Shown here: positions 53,055-61,774 of the stretch, in pieces
Numbering within the stretch: the first letter of the stretch is position 1
Layout: every line of letters begins with the position of its first letter
Source of the DNA: Imbroritus primus
GTDB taxonomy: Bacteria > Pseudomonadota > Gammaproteobacteria > Burkholderiales > Burkholderiaceae
DNA: 64,000 nt
Reading direction: 5' to 3'
Assembly (NCBI RefSeq): GCF_964332355.1
Contig: NZ_OZ201293.1
Span: 2,728,001 to 2,792,000, forward strand
The notes under the pieces: model-generated
What the model was told of the DNA's origin: nothing
The model's database searches: none
The model's input: the letters and a program-made list of their open reading frames with translations, nothing else
Translations under genes and position numbers: made by a program

Positions 53055-54398
53055 ATGACTCTACCTTCCCTCGACAGCTTTCTCAGCCAGGTGGCATCTC
53101 GTGACCCTAACCAGCCGGAGTTCCTCCAGGCGGTGAAAGAAGTGATGCACAGCCTGTGGCCCTTTCTGCAGCAGTATCCGGAATATGCCAAGCATGGCCT
53201 GCTGGAACGTCTCGTCGAGCCGGAGCGGATCATCCAGTTCCGCGTGTCGTGGACGGACGACAAAGGCCAGGTGCACGTCAACCGTGCCTGGCGCATCCAG
53301 CACAGTTCGTCCATCGGCCCGTTCAAGGGCGGCATGCGCTTCCACCCGACCGTTAATCTTTCGGTCCTCAAATTCCTCGCCTTCGAGCAGACTTTCAAGA
53401 ACGCCCTGACGACCCTCCCCATGGGCGGCGCCAAGGGCGGTTCGGACTTCGACCCCAAGGGCAAGTCGGAACTCGAAGTGATGCGCTTCTGCCAGGCCCT
53501 CATGACCGAGCTCTATCGCCACATCGGCTCCGATACCGACGTACCGGCCGGCGACATCGGCGTGGGCGGACGTGAAGTCGGCTTCATGGCCGGCATGATG
53601 AAGAAGCTTTCGAACGACACATCGAGCGTATTCACCGGCAAGGGCGTAACCTTCGGCGGCAGCCTGATGCGTCCGGAAGCCACCGGCTACGGTACGGTGT
53701 ACTTCGCGCAGGAAATGCTGCGCAAGCATGGCGATGGCTTTGAAGGCAAGCGCGTGCTGATCTCCGGTTCGGGCAACGTGGCGCAGTACGCCGCCGACAA
53801 GGCCATCGAACTCGGCGCCAAGGTCCTGTGCGTGAGCGACTCGGGCGGCACCATGCTGTACCCGGAAGGGATGAGCGAAGCGCAGCTCGCCGAACTGATG
53901 GAATTCAAGAACGAAGAGCGCGGCCGCCTCGCCGATTTCGCACAGCGCCACAAGCTGCCGTTCGAAGCTGGCAAGCGACCCTGGCACATCCCGGCGGACA
54001 TCGCCCTGCCGTGCGCCACCCAGAACGAACTCGACGCCAACGATGCGGAAACCCTGCTCGCCAACGGCGTGAAGTGCGTGGCCGAGGGCGCCAACATGCC
54101 GTCCACACTAGAAGCCGTGGACCGCTTCCTGGCCGCGCGCATCCTGTATGCACCGGGCAAGGCCAGCAACGCCGGTGGCGTGGCCACCTCGGGCCTGGAA
54201 ATGTCGCAGAACGCCATGCGCCTGTCGTGGCAGCATGCCGAAGTGGACGAGAAACTGCACGCCATCATGAAGGAAATCCACCTGAACTGCATCATGCATG
54301 GCCAGAAGGACGACGGCTTCGTCAACTACGTCGACGGCGCGAACATTGCCGGCTTCGTTAAGGTTGCCAATGCCATGCTGGGCCAGGGCGTGATCTGA
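53055..54398 (+). CDS. gdhA: Glutamate dehydrogenase (NADP-type)
   Basis: A 447-residue cytoplasmic enzyme interconverting 2-oxoglutarate, ammonia and glutamate. Length matches hexameric NADP enzymes. The glutamate-binding lysines lie in GPFKGGMRFHPTVNLSVLK and LPMGGAKGGSDFDPKGKSE. The nucleotide fold is VLISGSGNVAQYAADKA, and a DVPAGDIGVGGREVG motif is standard. The ATG at 53055 starts the usual N-terminus. It is followed by a strong terminator. Confidence 0.96.
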   Translation: MTLPSLDSFLSQVASRDPNQPEFLQAVKEVMHSLWPFLQQYPEYAKHGLLERLVEPERIIQFRVSWTDDKGQVHVNRAWRIQHSSSIGPFKGGMRFHPTVNLSVLKFLAFEQTFKNALTTLPMGGAKGGSDFDPKGKSELEVMRFCQALMTELYRHIGSDTDVPAGDIGVGGREVGFMAGMMKKLSNDTSSVFTGKGVTFGGSLMRPEATGYGTVYFAQEMLRKHGDGFEGKRVLISGSGNVAQYAADKAIELGAKVLCVSDSGGTMLYPEGMSEAQLAELMEFKNEERGRLADFAQRHKLPFEAGKRPWHIPADIALPCATQNELDANDAETLLANGVKCVAEGANMPSTLEAVDRFLAARILYAPGKASNAGGVATSGLEMSQNAMRLSWQHAEVDEKLHAIMKEIHLNCIMHGQKDDGFVNYVDGANIAGFVKVANAMLGQGVI

Positions 54399-54433
54399 TC
54401 CACCGCTATCCGCAGCACTGCAACACCCTGACA

Positions 54434-54472
54434 CGGCGCGCCGTCCGGCAATCGGGCGGCGCGCCGTTGCAT
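54434..54472 (+). terminator. Rho-independent terminator of gdhA
   Basis: A 14-bp stem: CGGCGCGCCGTCCG (54434-54447) with CGGGCGGCGCGCCG (54453-54466), one G-U pair, 5-nt loop GCAAT, followed by TTGCATTT. Confidence 0.9.
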
Positions 54473-54629
54473 TTGGTGGACGCACGCACCGCGTCCTCCA
54501 GGAATGTGCGGCGCTTACCCCCCATTTTTTCGCTTTACCGATCCGTATTCCATTCCTACACTGATCGTTACCACGTTGCGCCAGAACTGGCACCTCAAGT
54601 CAGTCGTCGCACGGGAATGGGGAAAAGGG

Positions 54630-56558
54630 ATGGGGGTGTCTCTCAACGCACATCACCTGCTCGTGGCAGGCGTGGTGCCACTGGCCATTGTGATCGCCGC
54701 TGTCGCCATCGTACGCGGCGGGGAGGCTGGCAGCCTGCGTGCGCAAGCCTTCGCACAGCAGCAGCAGGCCGCCATCGATGAAGCAGCTCCGCTCGATGCC
54801 GCCATCGATGTCCACTTCGACACCCTGACCCGCCTGCGCAGTCAATTGAGCTCGCTTGCAGTGCTTCCGGTTGCGGCACGCCAGCTCTCTGCTGACGACC
54901 CGACCGTCAACGCACTCTTCGCCGTCTCCCCCAATGGCCGAATCCAGGTCCATGGCGCACAGCGCCCGACCGCCCTGCAGATTCCTGACCAAGAGCTGAT
55001 GACCTGGCTCGGTGGTTCCGCGACGGCGTATCTCTCGGTACCCGTCCAGAGCAACGCGACTGGTACCCCCATGATCGCCATTGCCGTTCCTTGGCGCGAT
55101 GCTCCCCAGCAGGCCGGCCTGATCGGCTTGCAGATCGATCTCTCAGATGAGCCTGCGCTGCGTGCCCTGACCCATCCGGCCACGCACCCTGGCACCAAGC
55201 GCTGCCTGCACGCAGGCGGACAGGTTCTGCAGATCAATGCCCGCACCGATGGCAGCGTGCGGCTCGATCCGGTCTCCGATTGCAGTCCGCCAGCCCCTGC
55301 GGCCGCGCCCTGGCTCGATCACCTCTTTCCGGTAGGGGATGTCACGGCCTACGTCCCGTTGCCACACACCGGCTGGATGCTCGAACGCACCACGCCGGCG
55401 CGCGAGGCGTTCGCCCCGTTCCGGGCGGCCCAGGCCACGCTCGGCATCGTGGCACTGGCAATTCTCGCCATCTCGCTGGGTACGGCATGGTGGCTGTTCC
55501 GGCTGCTGATGCAGCCCTTGCGCGAACTGCAGCGGCTGACGGCACTCACCGAGCCCGGTACGCGTCCGCCGCCCGCCACCGAGATCACCGCCCTGACCGA
55601 CGCATTCCGCCATTCCCTGATCCACCTGCGGCGTCGCGTCCGGCTCGTCACGCACGCCTGCGATCATGCGACCCAGGTCGCCGAACGCGCGACGCTGACC
55701 GCCGACCTGTTTCCCGACCTGGCTGGGTTGATCGGACCCGACCGCTGTTTCATTCACGTCAACAAGCCGCACGAGGCGCTGTTCGGCAAGCCGGCTTCCG
55801 CCATCATCGGCCGGCCAGTCCATGAGTTGTGGGGACATGAATCGTTTGCCGAGATGGAGCCGTTCCTGACCCAGGCACTGCAAGGCAGCGCCGCGACCTT
55901 TACCATGCGCCACGGTCCGCCGCGCACCGCGCGCTGGCTGGAAACCACCTACCAGCCCGTGCTGACGCCCGAGACCGGCGACGTGCGCGCCGTGCACTTC
56001 CGCGTGCGCGATCTCACCACCGAGCGGCACAACGCATTGCGTCTGCAGCGCGAAGTACAGACCGATGCGCTGACCGGCCTGCTGAATCGGCGCGGCTTCA
56101 ACTTCCGTCTCGAGCGGGCCTTGGCGCGGACCAGTGGCGACGGCGGCGCGATCACGCTGATGTATGTCGACCTGGACCGCTTCAAGGAAGTTAACGACAC
56201 CTACGGCCATGCCGTCGGCGATGAACTGCTGCGCACCTTTGCCCAGCGGCTGACCCATGCGGTGCGCAGCAATGATGCGCTCGGCCGCCTCGGCGGCGAC
56301 GAGTTCGTCATCCTCATCGAGGGCGACGAAGCCGCATATACCGATCGCGTTGCCAGAGCCGTCCTGGCCTGCGCACAACTGAGCTTCAACCTGCGCGAGC
56401 ATTGGGTAGAGATTGGCGCCAGCATTGGCATAGCGTCGGGCCGCGGCGGCGAAAAAACCGTCCACCAGCTGTGCGAAGAAGCCGACGCCGCGCTCTACCA
56501 GGCCAAGCGCGACGGCAAAAACTGCTTCCGCCGCTTCCGCATCTCCGCCGCGGCGTAG
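54630..56558 (+). CDS. Membrane-bound GGDEF diguanylate cyclase with PAS domain
   Basis: A 642-residue inner-membrane enzyme making c-di-GMP. One N-terminal helix (about 10-27), a periplasmic sensor region (about 30-270), and a second helix (about 290-315). A HAMP-like segment follows, then a PAS domain (about 370-480; CFIHVNKPHEALFGKPAS) and a GGDEF domain. The catalytic GGDEF is intact at 555-559. An RxxD inhibitory site (RSND) lies five residues upstream. There is no EAL domain. The start ATG at 54630 is chosen for the compact N-terminus. Confidence 0.92.
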   Translation: MGVSLNAHHLLVAGVVPLAIVIAAVAIVRGGEAGSLRAQAFAQQQQAAIDEAAPLDAAIDVHFDTLTRLRSQLSSLAVLPVAARQLSADDPTVNALFAVSPNGRIQVHGAQRPTALQIPDQELMTWLGGSATAYLSVPVQSNATGTPMIAIAVPWRDAPQQAGLIGLQIDLSDEPALRALTHPATHPGTKRCLHAGGQVLQINARTDGSVRLDPVSDCSPPAPAAAPWLDHLFPVGDVTAYVPLPHTGWMLERTTPAREAFAPFRAAQATLGIVALAILAISLGTAWWLFRLLMQPLRELQRLTALTEPGTRPPPATEITALTDAFRHSLIHLRRRVRLVTHACDHATQVAERATLTADLFPDLAGLIGPDRCFIHVNKPHEALFGKPASAIIGRPVHELWGHESFAEMEPFLTQALQGSAATFTMRHGPPRTARWLETTYQPVLTPETGDVRAVHFRVRDLTTERHNALRLQREVQTDALTGLLNRRGFNFRLERALARTSGDGGAITLMYVDLDRFKEVNDTYGHAVGDELLRTFAQRLTHAVRSNDALGRLGGDEFVILIEGDEAAYTDRVARAVLACAQLSFNLREHWVEIGASIGIASGRGGEKTVHQLCEEADAALYQAKRDGKNCFRRFRISAAA

Positions 56559-56599
56559 CACAAGGTCCCCGCCAGCCACACTGTGGCACACTGGCGGCC

Positions 56600-57103
56600 A
56601 TGCTTTCCCTCAAGTATCTCAGTGGCTACCCGCCTGAACTGCTCGCCCAGGTCAGGCAGCTCATCGATTCCGGGCGGCTTGGCACGCATCTCGAGACACG
56701 CTATCCGGAACGCCACGACATCCAGACCGACCGCGCGTTGTATGACTTCGTGATGGAGCTGAAGCAGCGCCACCTGCGCACCGCGCCACCGATCCACCGC
56801 GTCAGCTATGAAGCGCGCCTCGATGTCGTGCGCAATGCCCTGGGGCTGCACACCACGACCTCACGCGTGCAGGGCGGCAAACTCAAGGCCAAGAAGGACA
56901 TCCGCATCGCGGCCCTGTTCAAGGACGCGCCACCGGAATTCCTCCACATGATCGTCGTGCACGAACTGGCCCACCTGCGCGAGAGCGATCACAACAAGGC
57001 GTTCTACCGGCTATGCGACAGCATGCTGCCTGGCTATCACCAACTCGAGTTCGATCTGCGCCTGTATCTCACCTGGCGCGACCTGCGTCAGGGCAAGACC
57101 TGA
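56600..57103 (+). CDS. YgjP-like (DUF45) metallopeptidase-fold protein
   Basis: A 167-residue protein of the M48-like/YgjP group. The zinc motif is HELAHLRESDHNKAFY, an HExxH with a downstream His, at about residue 120. Basic, helical surroundings. YgjP-like proteins are annotated as metal-dependent hydrolases and some are linked to UTP or nucleotide metabolism; the activity here is unknown. It ends next to a bidirectional terminator. Confidence 0.85.
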   Translation: MLSLKYLSGYPPELLAQVRQLIDSGRLGTHLETRYPERHDIQTDRALYDFVMELKQRHLRTAPPIHRVSYEARLDVVRNALGLHTTTSRVQGGKLKAKKDIRIAALFKDAPPEFLHMIVVHELAHLRESDHNKAFYRLCDSMLPGYHQLEFDLRLYLTWRDLRQGKT

Positions 57104-57114
57104 TCCGCATGAAG

Positions 57115-57145
57115 CAAAATGGCCTCGCTATGCGAGGCCATTTTG
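57115..57145. terminator. Bidirectional terminator between YgjP-like and tctC genes
   Basis: AAAATGGCCTCGC (57116-57128) and GCGAGGCCATTTT (57132-57144) form a perfect 13-bp stem, extended by C-G, with a 3-nt loop. A-tract and T-tract at both ends suit two converging transcripts. Confidence 0.9.
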
Positions 57146-57168
57146 TACGACCGGTCAAACCGGACGGA

Positions 57169-58128
57169 TCAGTCCTTGGCGGCAGCGCCAGCCACGGCCA
57201 TGGTCTCGCGCTCTTCCTCGAAGGCACGCTTGGCATAGGCCGTGTAATCCGCCGAGTTGCGGTAGTTGATGTTCAGGCCCACCTGGCTGGCAAATGCCTT
57301 GAACTTCGGATCGTCGAGTGCCGACTTGAATGCTTCGTCAAGCTTCTGCACGACCGGCTGCGGCACGCCCACGGGCGCGATGATGCCGAACGGCGAGGCC
57401 TGCACCACCGGAAAGCCGAGTTCCTTGGCGGTCGGCGCGTCCGGGTAGTCGGCCGAACGCTTCTCGCCAAAGGTTGCCAGGATGCGGATCTTGTTGGTCT
57501 GCACGAACGGCACCATGCTGTTCGCCACCGTCGTCACCTGGGTATTGTGGCCAAGCATCGAAGTGATGGCTTCGGAGTCGCCCTTGAACGGCACGTGCGT
57601 CCACTGCGCCCCCGTGTTTTTGCCGAGCATCACCATGGCGAGGTGGTGGCTGCTGTAGGTGCCCGAGGTGCCATACGAAATGTTCGCGCCCGGCGCCTTG
57701 GCCGCGTTGACCAGATCCTTCAGCGTCTTGTATGGCGAATCGGCATTCACCCCCACGGCAGAGCTGTAGCCGGCGATCATCGAGATATAGGTGAAGTCCT
57801 TGCGTGGGTCGAAACGCGTCTTTTGCATGTGCGGCACACGGAACACACCGATCGGCGCCATCGACAGCAGATAGCCGTCAGCCGGCTGGCCCACCAGTTG
57901 CGTCGCACCCATGGTGCCATTCACACCCGGACGGTTGTCGACCACGATCGGCTGGCCCAGCTTCTTGGCGGCGATGTCAGTCAGCTGGCGCGCCACCTGG
58001 TCGGTGATGCCGCCGGCCGCATACGGCACGATCAGGCGAATGGGACGGTCCGGGAACGACTGGGCCGCAGCGCCGCCGGCCACCAGCATGGAGAGGAGAG
58101 CGGCTGCGCCGCGCAGTTTGCGAATCAT
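57169..58128 (-). CDS. Bug-family (TctC) periplasmic solute receptor
   Basis: A 319-residue periplasmic receptor. The signal peptide ends AAAQ at about residue 23. Then FPDRPIRLIVPYAAGGITDQ is the hallmark N-terminal strand of Bug proteins, followed by VVDNRPGVNGTMGATQLVGQ and YGTSGTYSSHHLAMVML. Such receptors bind carboxylates and can feed tripartite tricarboxylate transporters or act in signalling. No TctA/TctB genes are nearby. It is co-oriented with the thiolase 33 bp upstream, so it may sense or bind an acid oxidised by the cluster. Confidence 0.93.
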   Translation of the reverse strand: MIRKLRGAAALLSMLVAGGAAAQSFPDRPIRLIVPYAAGGITDQVARQLTDIAAKKLGQPIVVDNRPGVNGTMGATQLVGQPADGYLLSMAPIGVFRVPHMQKTRFDPRKDFTYISMIAGYSSAVGVNADSPYKTLKDLVNAAKAPGANISYGTSGTYSSHHLAMVMLGKNTGAQWTHVPFKGDSEAITSMLGHNTQVTTVANSMVPFVQTNKIRILATFGEKRSADYPDAPTAKELGFPVVQASPFGIIAPVGVPQPVVQKLDEAFKSALDDPKFKAFASQVGLNINYRNSADYTAYAKRAFEEERETMAVAGAAAKD

Positions 58129-58161
58129 GTTTCTTGTCTCCTGATACGACAGCTTACAGTG

Positions 58162-59337
58162 TTAGCACACTTCGAAAAGTCCGGCGGCACCCATGCCGCC
58201 GCCAATACACATCGTGACGACCACATAGCGGACCCCACGGCGTTTTCCTTCAATCAGGGCATGGCCCACGAGACGTGAACCGGTCACGCCGTAGGGATGC
58301 CCCACGGCGATGGCACCGCCGTTCACGTTCAGCCGGTCGTCCGGAATGCCCAGACGATCGCGGCAATACAGCACCTGCACGGCGAACGCTTCGTTCAGTT
58401 CCCACAGGCCGATATCCTCGACACGCAGCCCGGTCCGCTCCAGCAGGCGCGGGATGGCGAACACCGGGCCGATGCCCATTTCATCGGGCTCGCAGCCGGC
58501 CACGGCATAACCGCGGAAAATGCCCATCGGCGCAATGCTGCGGCGCTTGGCCTCGTCGGCGCCCATGACCACGCAGGCCGAGGCGCCATCCGAGAACTGG
58601 CTCGCGTTACCGGCCGAGATCACGCCACCCGGCAGCGCCGGACGGATATTGCAGATACCTTCGTAGGTGGTGCCGGCGCGAATCCCTTCGTCGGCGCTGA
58701 GCGTGATTTCCTGCGTCGAGACCTTGCCGCTCTTGTCGCTCACCGCCATGGTGGTCGTCACCGGCACGATCTCGTCGTCGAACAGCCCGGCCGCCTGCGC
58801 CGCGGCGGCGCGCTGCTGGCTGCGCGCGCCATACTGGTCCTGCAGTTCGCGCGAGATGCCGTAGCGCTTGGCCACCATCTCGGCGGTCTGCAGCATGTTC
58901 CAGTAGATCTCCGGCTTGTGTTCCTTGAGCCAGTCGTCGTGCTGGAAATGGCGGTTGACTTCGTTCTGCACGCACGAGATCGACTCCACGCCACCAGCGA
59001 CATAGATGCCGCCCTCGCCCGCTATCACGCGCTGCGCGCTCTGAGCAATGGCCTGCAGGCCGGACGAACAGAAACGGTTGAGCGTCATGCCCGCCACCGA
59101 CACCGGCATGCCGGCCCGCAAGGCAATCTGGCGCGCGATATTGCTGCCGGTCGCTCCTTCAGGCTTGGCGCAGCCCATCACGACATCCTCGATGTCAGCC
59201 GGGTCCAGGCCCGCGCGCTCGACTGCAGCGCGCACCGCGAATGCGCCGAGCGTCGCGCCATGGGTCATATTGAAAGCGCCGCGCCAGGACTTGGCGAGCG
59301 GCGTACGTGCAGTAGAAACGATGACGGCTTCGGTCAT
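58162..59337 (-). CDS. Acetyl-CoA C-acyltransferase (thiolase)
   Basis: A 391-residue thiolase. The nucleophilic cysteine is in LNRFCSSGLQA. ELNEAFAVQ and GGAIAVGHPYGVTGSR give the catalytic His, and CIGGGMGAAGLFE the second cysteine. It cleaves 3-ketoacyl-CoA in beta-oxidation. GGAG lies nine bases before the ATG at 59337; an in-frame start further up would add 16 residues. It follows the FadB-like gene in one transcript and precedes the Bug receptor. Confidence 0.94.
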   Translation of the reverse strand: MTEAVIVSTARTPLAKSWRGAFNMTHGATLGAFAVRAAVERAGLDPADIEDVVMGCAKPEGATGSNIARQIALRAGMPVSVAGMTLNRFCSSGLQAIAQSAQRVIAGEGGIYVAGGVESISCVQNEVNRHFQHDDWLKEHKPEIYWNMLQTAEMVAKRYGISRELQDQYGARSQQRAAAAQAAGLFDDEIVPVTTTMAVSDKSGKVSTQEITLSADEGIRAGTTYEGICNIRPALPGGVISAGNASQFSDGASACVVMGADEAKRRSIAPMGIFRGYAVAGCEPDEMGIGPVFAIPRLLERTGLRVEDIGLWELNEAFAVQVLYCRDRLGIPDDRLNVNGGAIAVGHPYGVTGSRLVGHALIEGKRRGVRYVVVTMCIGGGMGAAGLFEVC

Positions 59338-59399
59338 AAATCTTCTCTCCGGCACGCGCGCTGGCGTGCCTGCAATCATGGGCAATTGAGAAATGCGGT

Positions 59400-61499
59400 T
59401 CAGGTCAGATCGGCAAAGCCACGGCCTTCGGCCACGCAGCGCTCGAGCAGCGGCGCCGGTGTCCAGAAGGCTCCACCACCTACGCCGCGCGCTGCGTAAC
59501 CGCGGATCGCGCGCAGCACGTTGAACAGGCCCACGCTTTCGGCGTAGTGCATCGGACCGCCACGGAAGGCCGGAAAGCCATAGCCCGTGAGGAATACCGC
59601 GTCAAGATCGGAGGCGCGCTGCGCGATCCCTTCTTCCAGCAGCCGCGCGCCTTCGTTGACCAGCGCGAAGACGGTGCGCTCGACGATCTCCTGGTCACTG
59701 ATACGGCGGCGCGTGATGCCGTGCTGCGCGCTGTATGCCTCGATCAGTGCGCGCACTTCCGGATCCGGGATCGGATCGCGCTTGCCCGGCTCGTAGCGAT
59801 ACCAGCCCTTCCCGGCCTTCTGCCCGAGACGCCCGGCCTCGCACAGCGGATCGGCCACGCGTGCAAATGCCTGGTCGGGATACTCCACGTAACGCCGCTT
59901 GCGGATGGCCCAGCCGATGTCGTTGCCGACCATGTCGTTCATGCGGCACGGACCCATCGCCATGCCGAATTTTTCGAGCGCGCGGTCCACCTGCTCGGGC
60001 AATGCGCCTTCTTCGAGCAGAAAATGTGCCTGGCGGATGTAGCGGTCCAGCATGCGGTTGCCGATAAAACCATCGCACACACCAGACAGCACGCCCACCT
60101 TGCTGAAGCGCTTGGCCAGCGCCATGGCCGTAGCAATGACATCCGGTGCGGTGGCCGCACCCTGCACCACTTCCAGCAGGCGCATCACATTCGCGGGGCT
60201 GAAAAAATGCAGGCCGACCACATCCTGCGGACGCCGGGTGAATGCCGCGATGCGGTTCACGTCGAGCGTGGACGTATTCGTCGCCAGGATCGCACCCGGC
60301 TTCATGACTTCGTCGAGCGTGCGGAACACAGTTTCCTTGACACCCCAGTCTTCGAACACCGCCTCGATCACCACATCGGCCTGCGCGATATCTGCGTACT
60401 GCAACGTCGGGCGAATCAGCGCCATGCGCTGGTCGACCTGCGCCTCGGTCAGCCGGCCCTTCTTGGCGCTCGTCTCATAGTTGCGGCGGATGATGCCGAG
60501 GCCCCGATCCAGCGCCTCCTGCGAAGTCTCGAGCAGCCACACCGGGATGCCGGCGTTGGCGAAATTCATGGCGATACCGCCACCCATGGTGCCCGCACCG
60601 ATCACCGCGCCAGCCTGCACATCGCGCGCTTGCGTGCCGGCAGGCAAAGCCGGAATCTTCGGCGCCTCACGCTCGGCGAAAAAGCCGTGCTGCAGGGCGC
60701 GTGCCTCCGGGCTGCGCGACAGCTCTACGAACATCGCGCGCTCCTTGGGCAGACCGATATCGAATGGCTCGAGCGCGGCCGCGACGGCGTCCACGCATTT
60801 CAGCGGCGCCGGCAAATTGGGCGAACGCGCCTGCACGATGCGGCGCGCATGCTGGAAGAACGCATCGGCACCTGCCAGCTTGACCTGGCGGTCGCGCACG
60901 CGGGGCAACGGTCGGCTATCCGCGACCTCTTGCGCCAGGGCCAGTGCGGCAGACAGGACTTCGCCGTCGACCACACGGTCGAACAGCGGCGCACCCAACG
61001 CAGCAGCAGTAACCGTCTTGCCGGTCACGATCATGTCAAGGGCGGCTTCCACACCCAGCAGGCGCGGCAGGCGCTGCGTGCCGCCCGCCCCCGGCAGGAT
61101 GCCGCGCTTCACTTCAGGCAAGGCGACCTGGGTGCCAGCCTGCGCCACGCGATAGTGACAGGCCAGCGCCAGCTCAAGGCCACCACCCATGGCCACGCCT
61201 TCAATGGCGGCGATGACCGGCTTGCTGGTGTCGTCGAGGATGCGCAGCACCGTGCTGAGCGTGGGCTCCTGCGTGGCCGCGGACGTGCCGAACTCGCGCA
61301 TGTCCGCACCGGCGCTGAAGTAGCGGCCGGCGCCGACGATCACGATGGCGCGGACGGCCACATCGGTATGCGCCCGATCCACGCCTTCGACAATGGCGCT
61401 ACGAACGGCATGCGAAAGTGGATTGACCGGAGGCTGGCTGAGCGTGGTGACGGCGACACCGTTCTCGACGCGATAGAGCGGACAAGGCGACTGACTCAC
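59400..61499 (-). CDS. FadB-type 3-hydroxyacyl-CoA dehydrogenase/enoyl-CoA hydratase
   Basis: A 699-residue bifunctional beta-oxidation enzyme. The crotonase domain (about 1-190) has RYFSAGADMREFG, MGGGLELALACHY and PEVKRGILPGAGGTQRL with the catalytic Glu pair. The dehydrogenase part has the NAD fold AVIGAGTMGGGIAMNFANAG at about residue 298, then NTSTLDVNRI, HFFSPANVMRLLEVV and the C-terminal DMVGNDIGW region. The start is a GTG with AGGAG five bases upstream. It is divergent from the acyl-CoA dehydrogenase across the mirrored operators. Confidence 0.94.
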   Translation of the reverse strand: MSQSPCPLYRVENGVAVTTLSQPPVNPLSHAVRSAIVEGVDRAHTDVAVRAIVIVGAGRYFSAGADMREFGTSAATQEPTLSTVLRILDDTSKPVIAAIEGVAMGGGLELALACHYRVAQAGTQVALPEVKRGILPGAGGTQRLPRLLGVEAALDMIVTGKTVTAAALGAPLFDRVVDGEVLSAALALAQEVADSRPLPRVRDRQVKLAGADAFFQHARRIVQARSPNLPAPLKCVDAVAAALEPFDIGLPKERAMFVELSRSPEARALQHGFFAEREAPKIPALPAGTQARDVQAGAVIGAGTMGGGIAMNFANAGIPVWLLETSQEALDRGLGIIRRNYETSAKKGRLTEAQVDQRMALIRPTLQYADIAQADVVIEAVFEDWGVKETVFRTLDEVMKPGAILATNTSTLDVNRIAAFTRRPQDVVGLHFFSPANVMRLLEVVQGAATAPDVIATAMALAKRFSKVGVLSGVCDGFIGNRMLDRYIRQAHFLLEEGALPEQVDRALEKFGMAMGPCRMNDMVGNDIGWAIRKRRYVEYPDQAFARVADPLCEAGRLGQKAGKGWYRYEPGKRDPIPDPEVRALIEAYSAQHGITRRRISDQEIVERTVFALVNEGARLLEEGIAQRASDLDAVFLTGYGFPAFRGGPMHYAESVGLFNVLRAIRGYAARGVGGGAFWTPAPLLERCVAEGRGFADLT

Positions 61500-61573
61500 T
61501 ACGACTCCTGATGCACAAGGGCCATCGCGCGCAGTGCCGAGGCGGCTGAAGCACTTTATGTCCCCTGATAGTT

Positions 61574-61600
61574 ATTCTGCTATGCAGAATTAAGTTCTGC
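61574..61600. promoter_or_regulatory. Composite operator, fadB side
   Basis: A 17-bp perfect palindrome ATTCTGC-TAT-GCAGAAT (61574-61590) plus a third half-site TTCTGC (61595-61600). It is the exact mirror of the site at 61728-61754. It lies about 75-100 bp before the GTG of the fadB-like gene. It is likely bound by a TetR-family regulator not in the window. Confidence 0.75.
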
Positions 61601-61727
61601 ATTTTTATATCGTACTGCCACGAGTACCGGATGTAAACAGTTTATCAGCCACATGATTGACATGGAGTTCAACAGCAAAAGCCCCTTGCCTGCCTGGCAC
61701 GGCTTGCGCTATTCTCGATGCATATTT

Positions 61728-61754
61728 GCAGAACAATATTCTGCATAGCAGAAT
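61728..61754. promoter_or_regulatory. Composite operator, acyl-CoA dehydrogenase side
   Basis: Half-site GCAGAA (61728-61733), four bases, then the 17-bp palindrome ATTCTGC-ATA-GCAGAAT (61738-61754). The palindrome core is the exact reverse complement of 61574-61590, and the half-site spacing is the same. It ends 20 bp before the ATG of the acyl-CoA dehydrogenase. Confidence 0.75.
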
Positions 61755-61774
61755 TAACAGCCAGAGACAGATCC

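Noticed and set aside
59547..61511. A 654-codon open frame on the plus strand opposite the fadB-like gene
   Set aside because: It mirrors a well-supported gene with clear domains. The translation is rich in His, Arg and Gln without motifs, typical of antisense frames in high-GC coding DNA.
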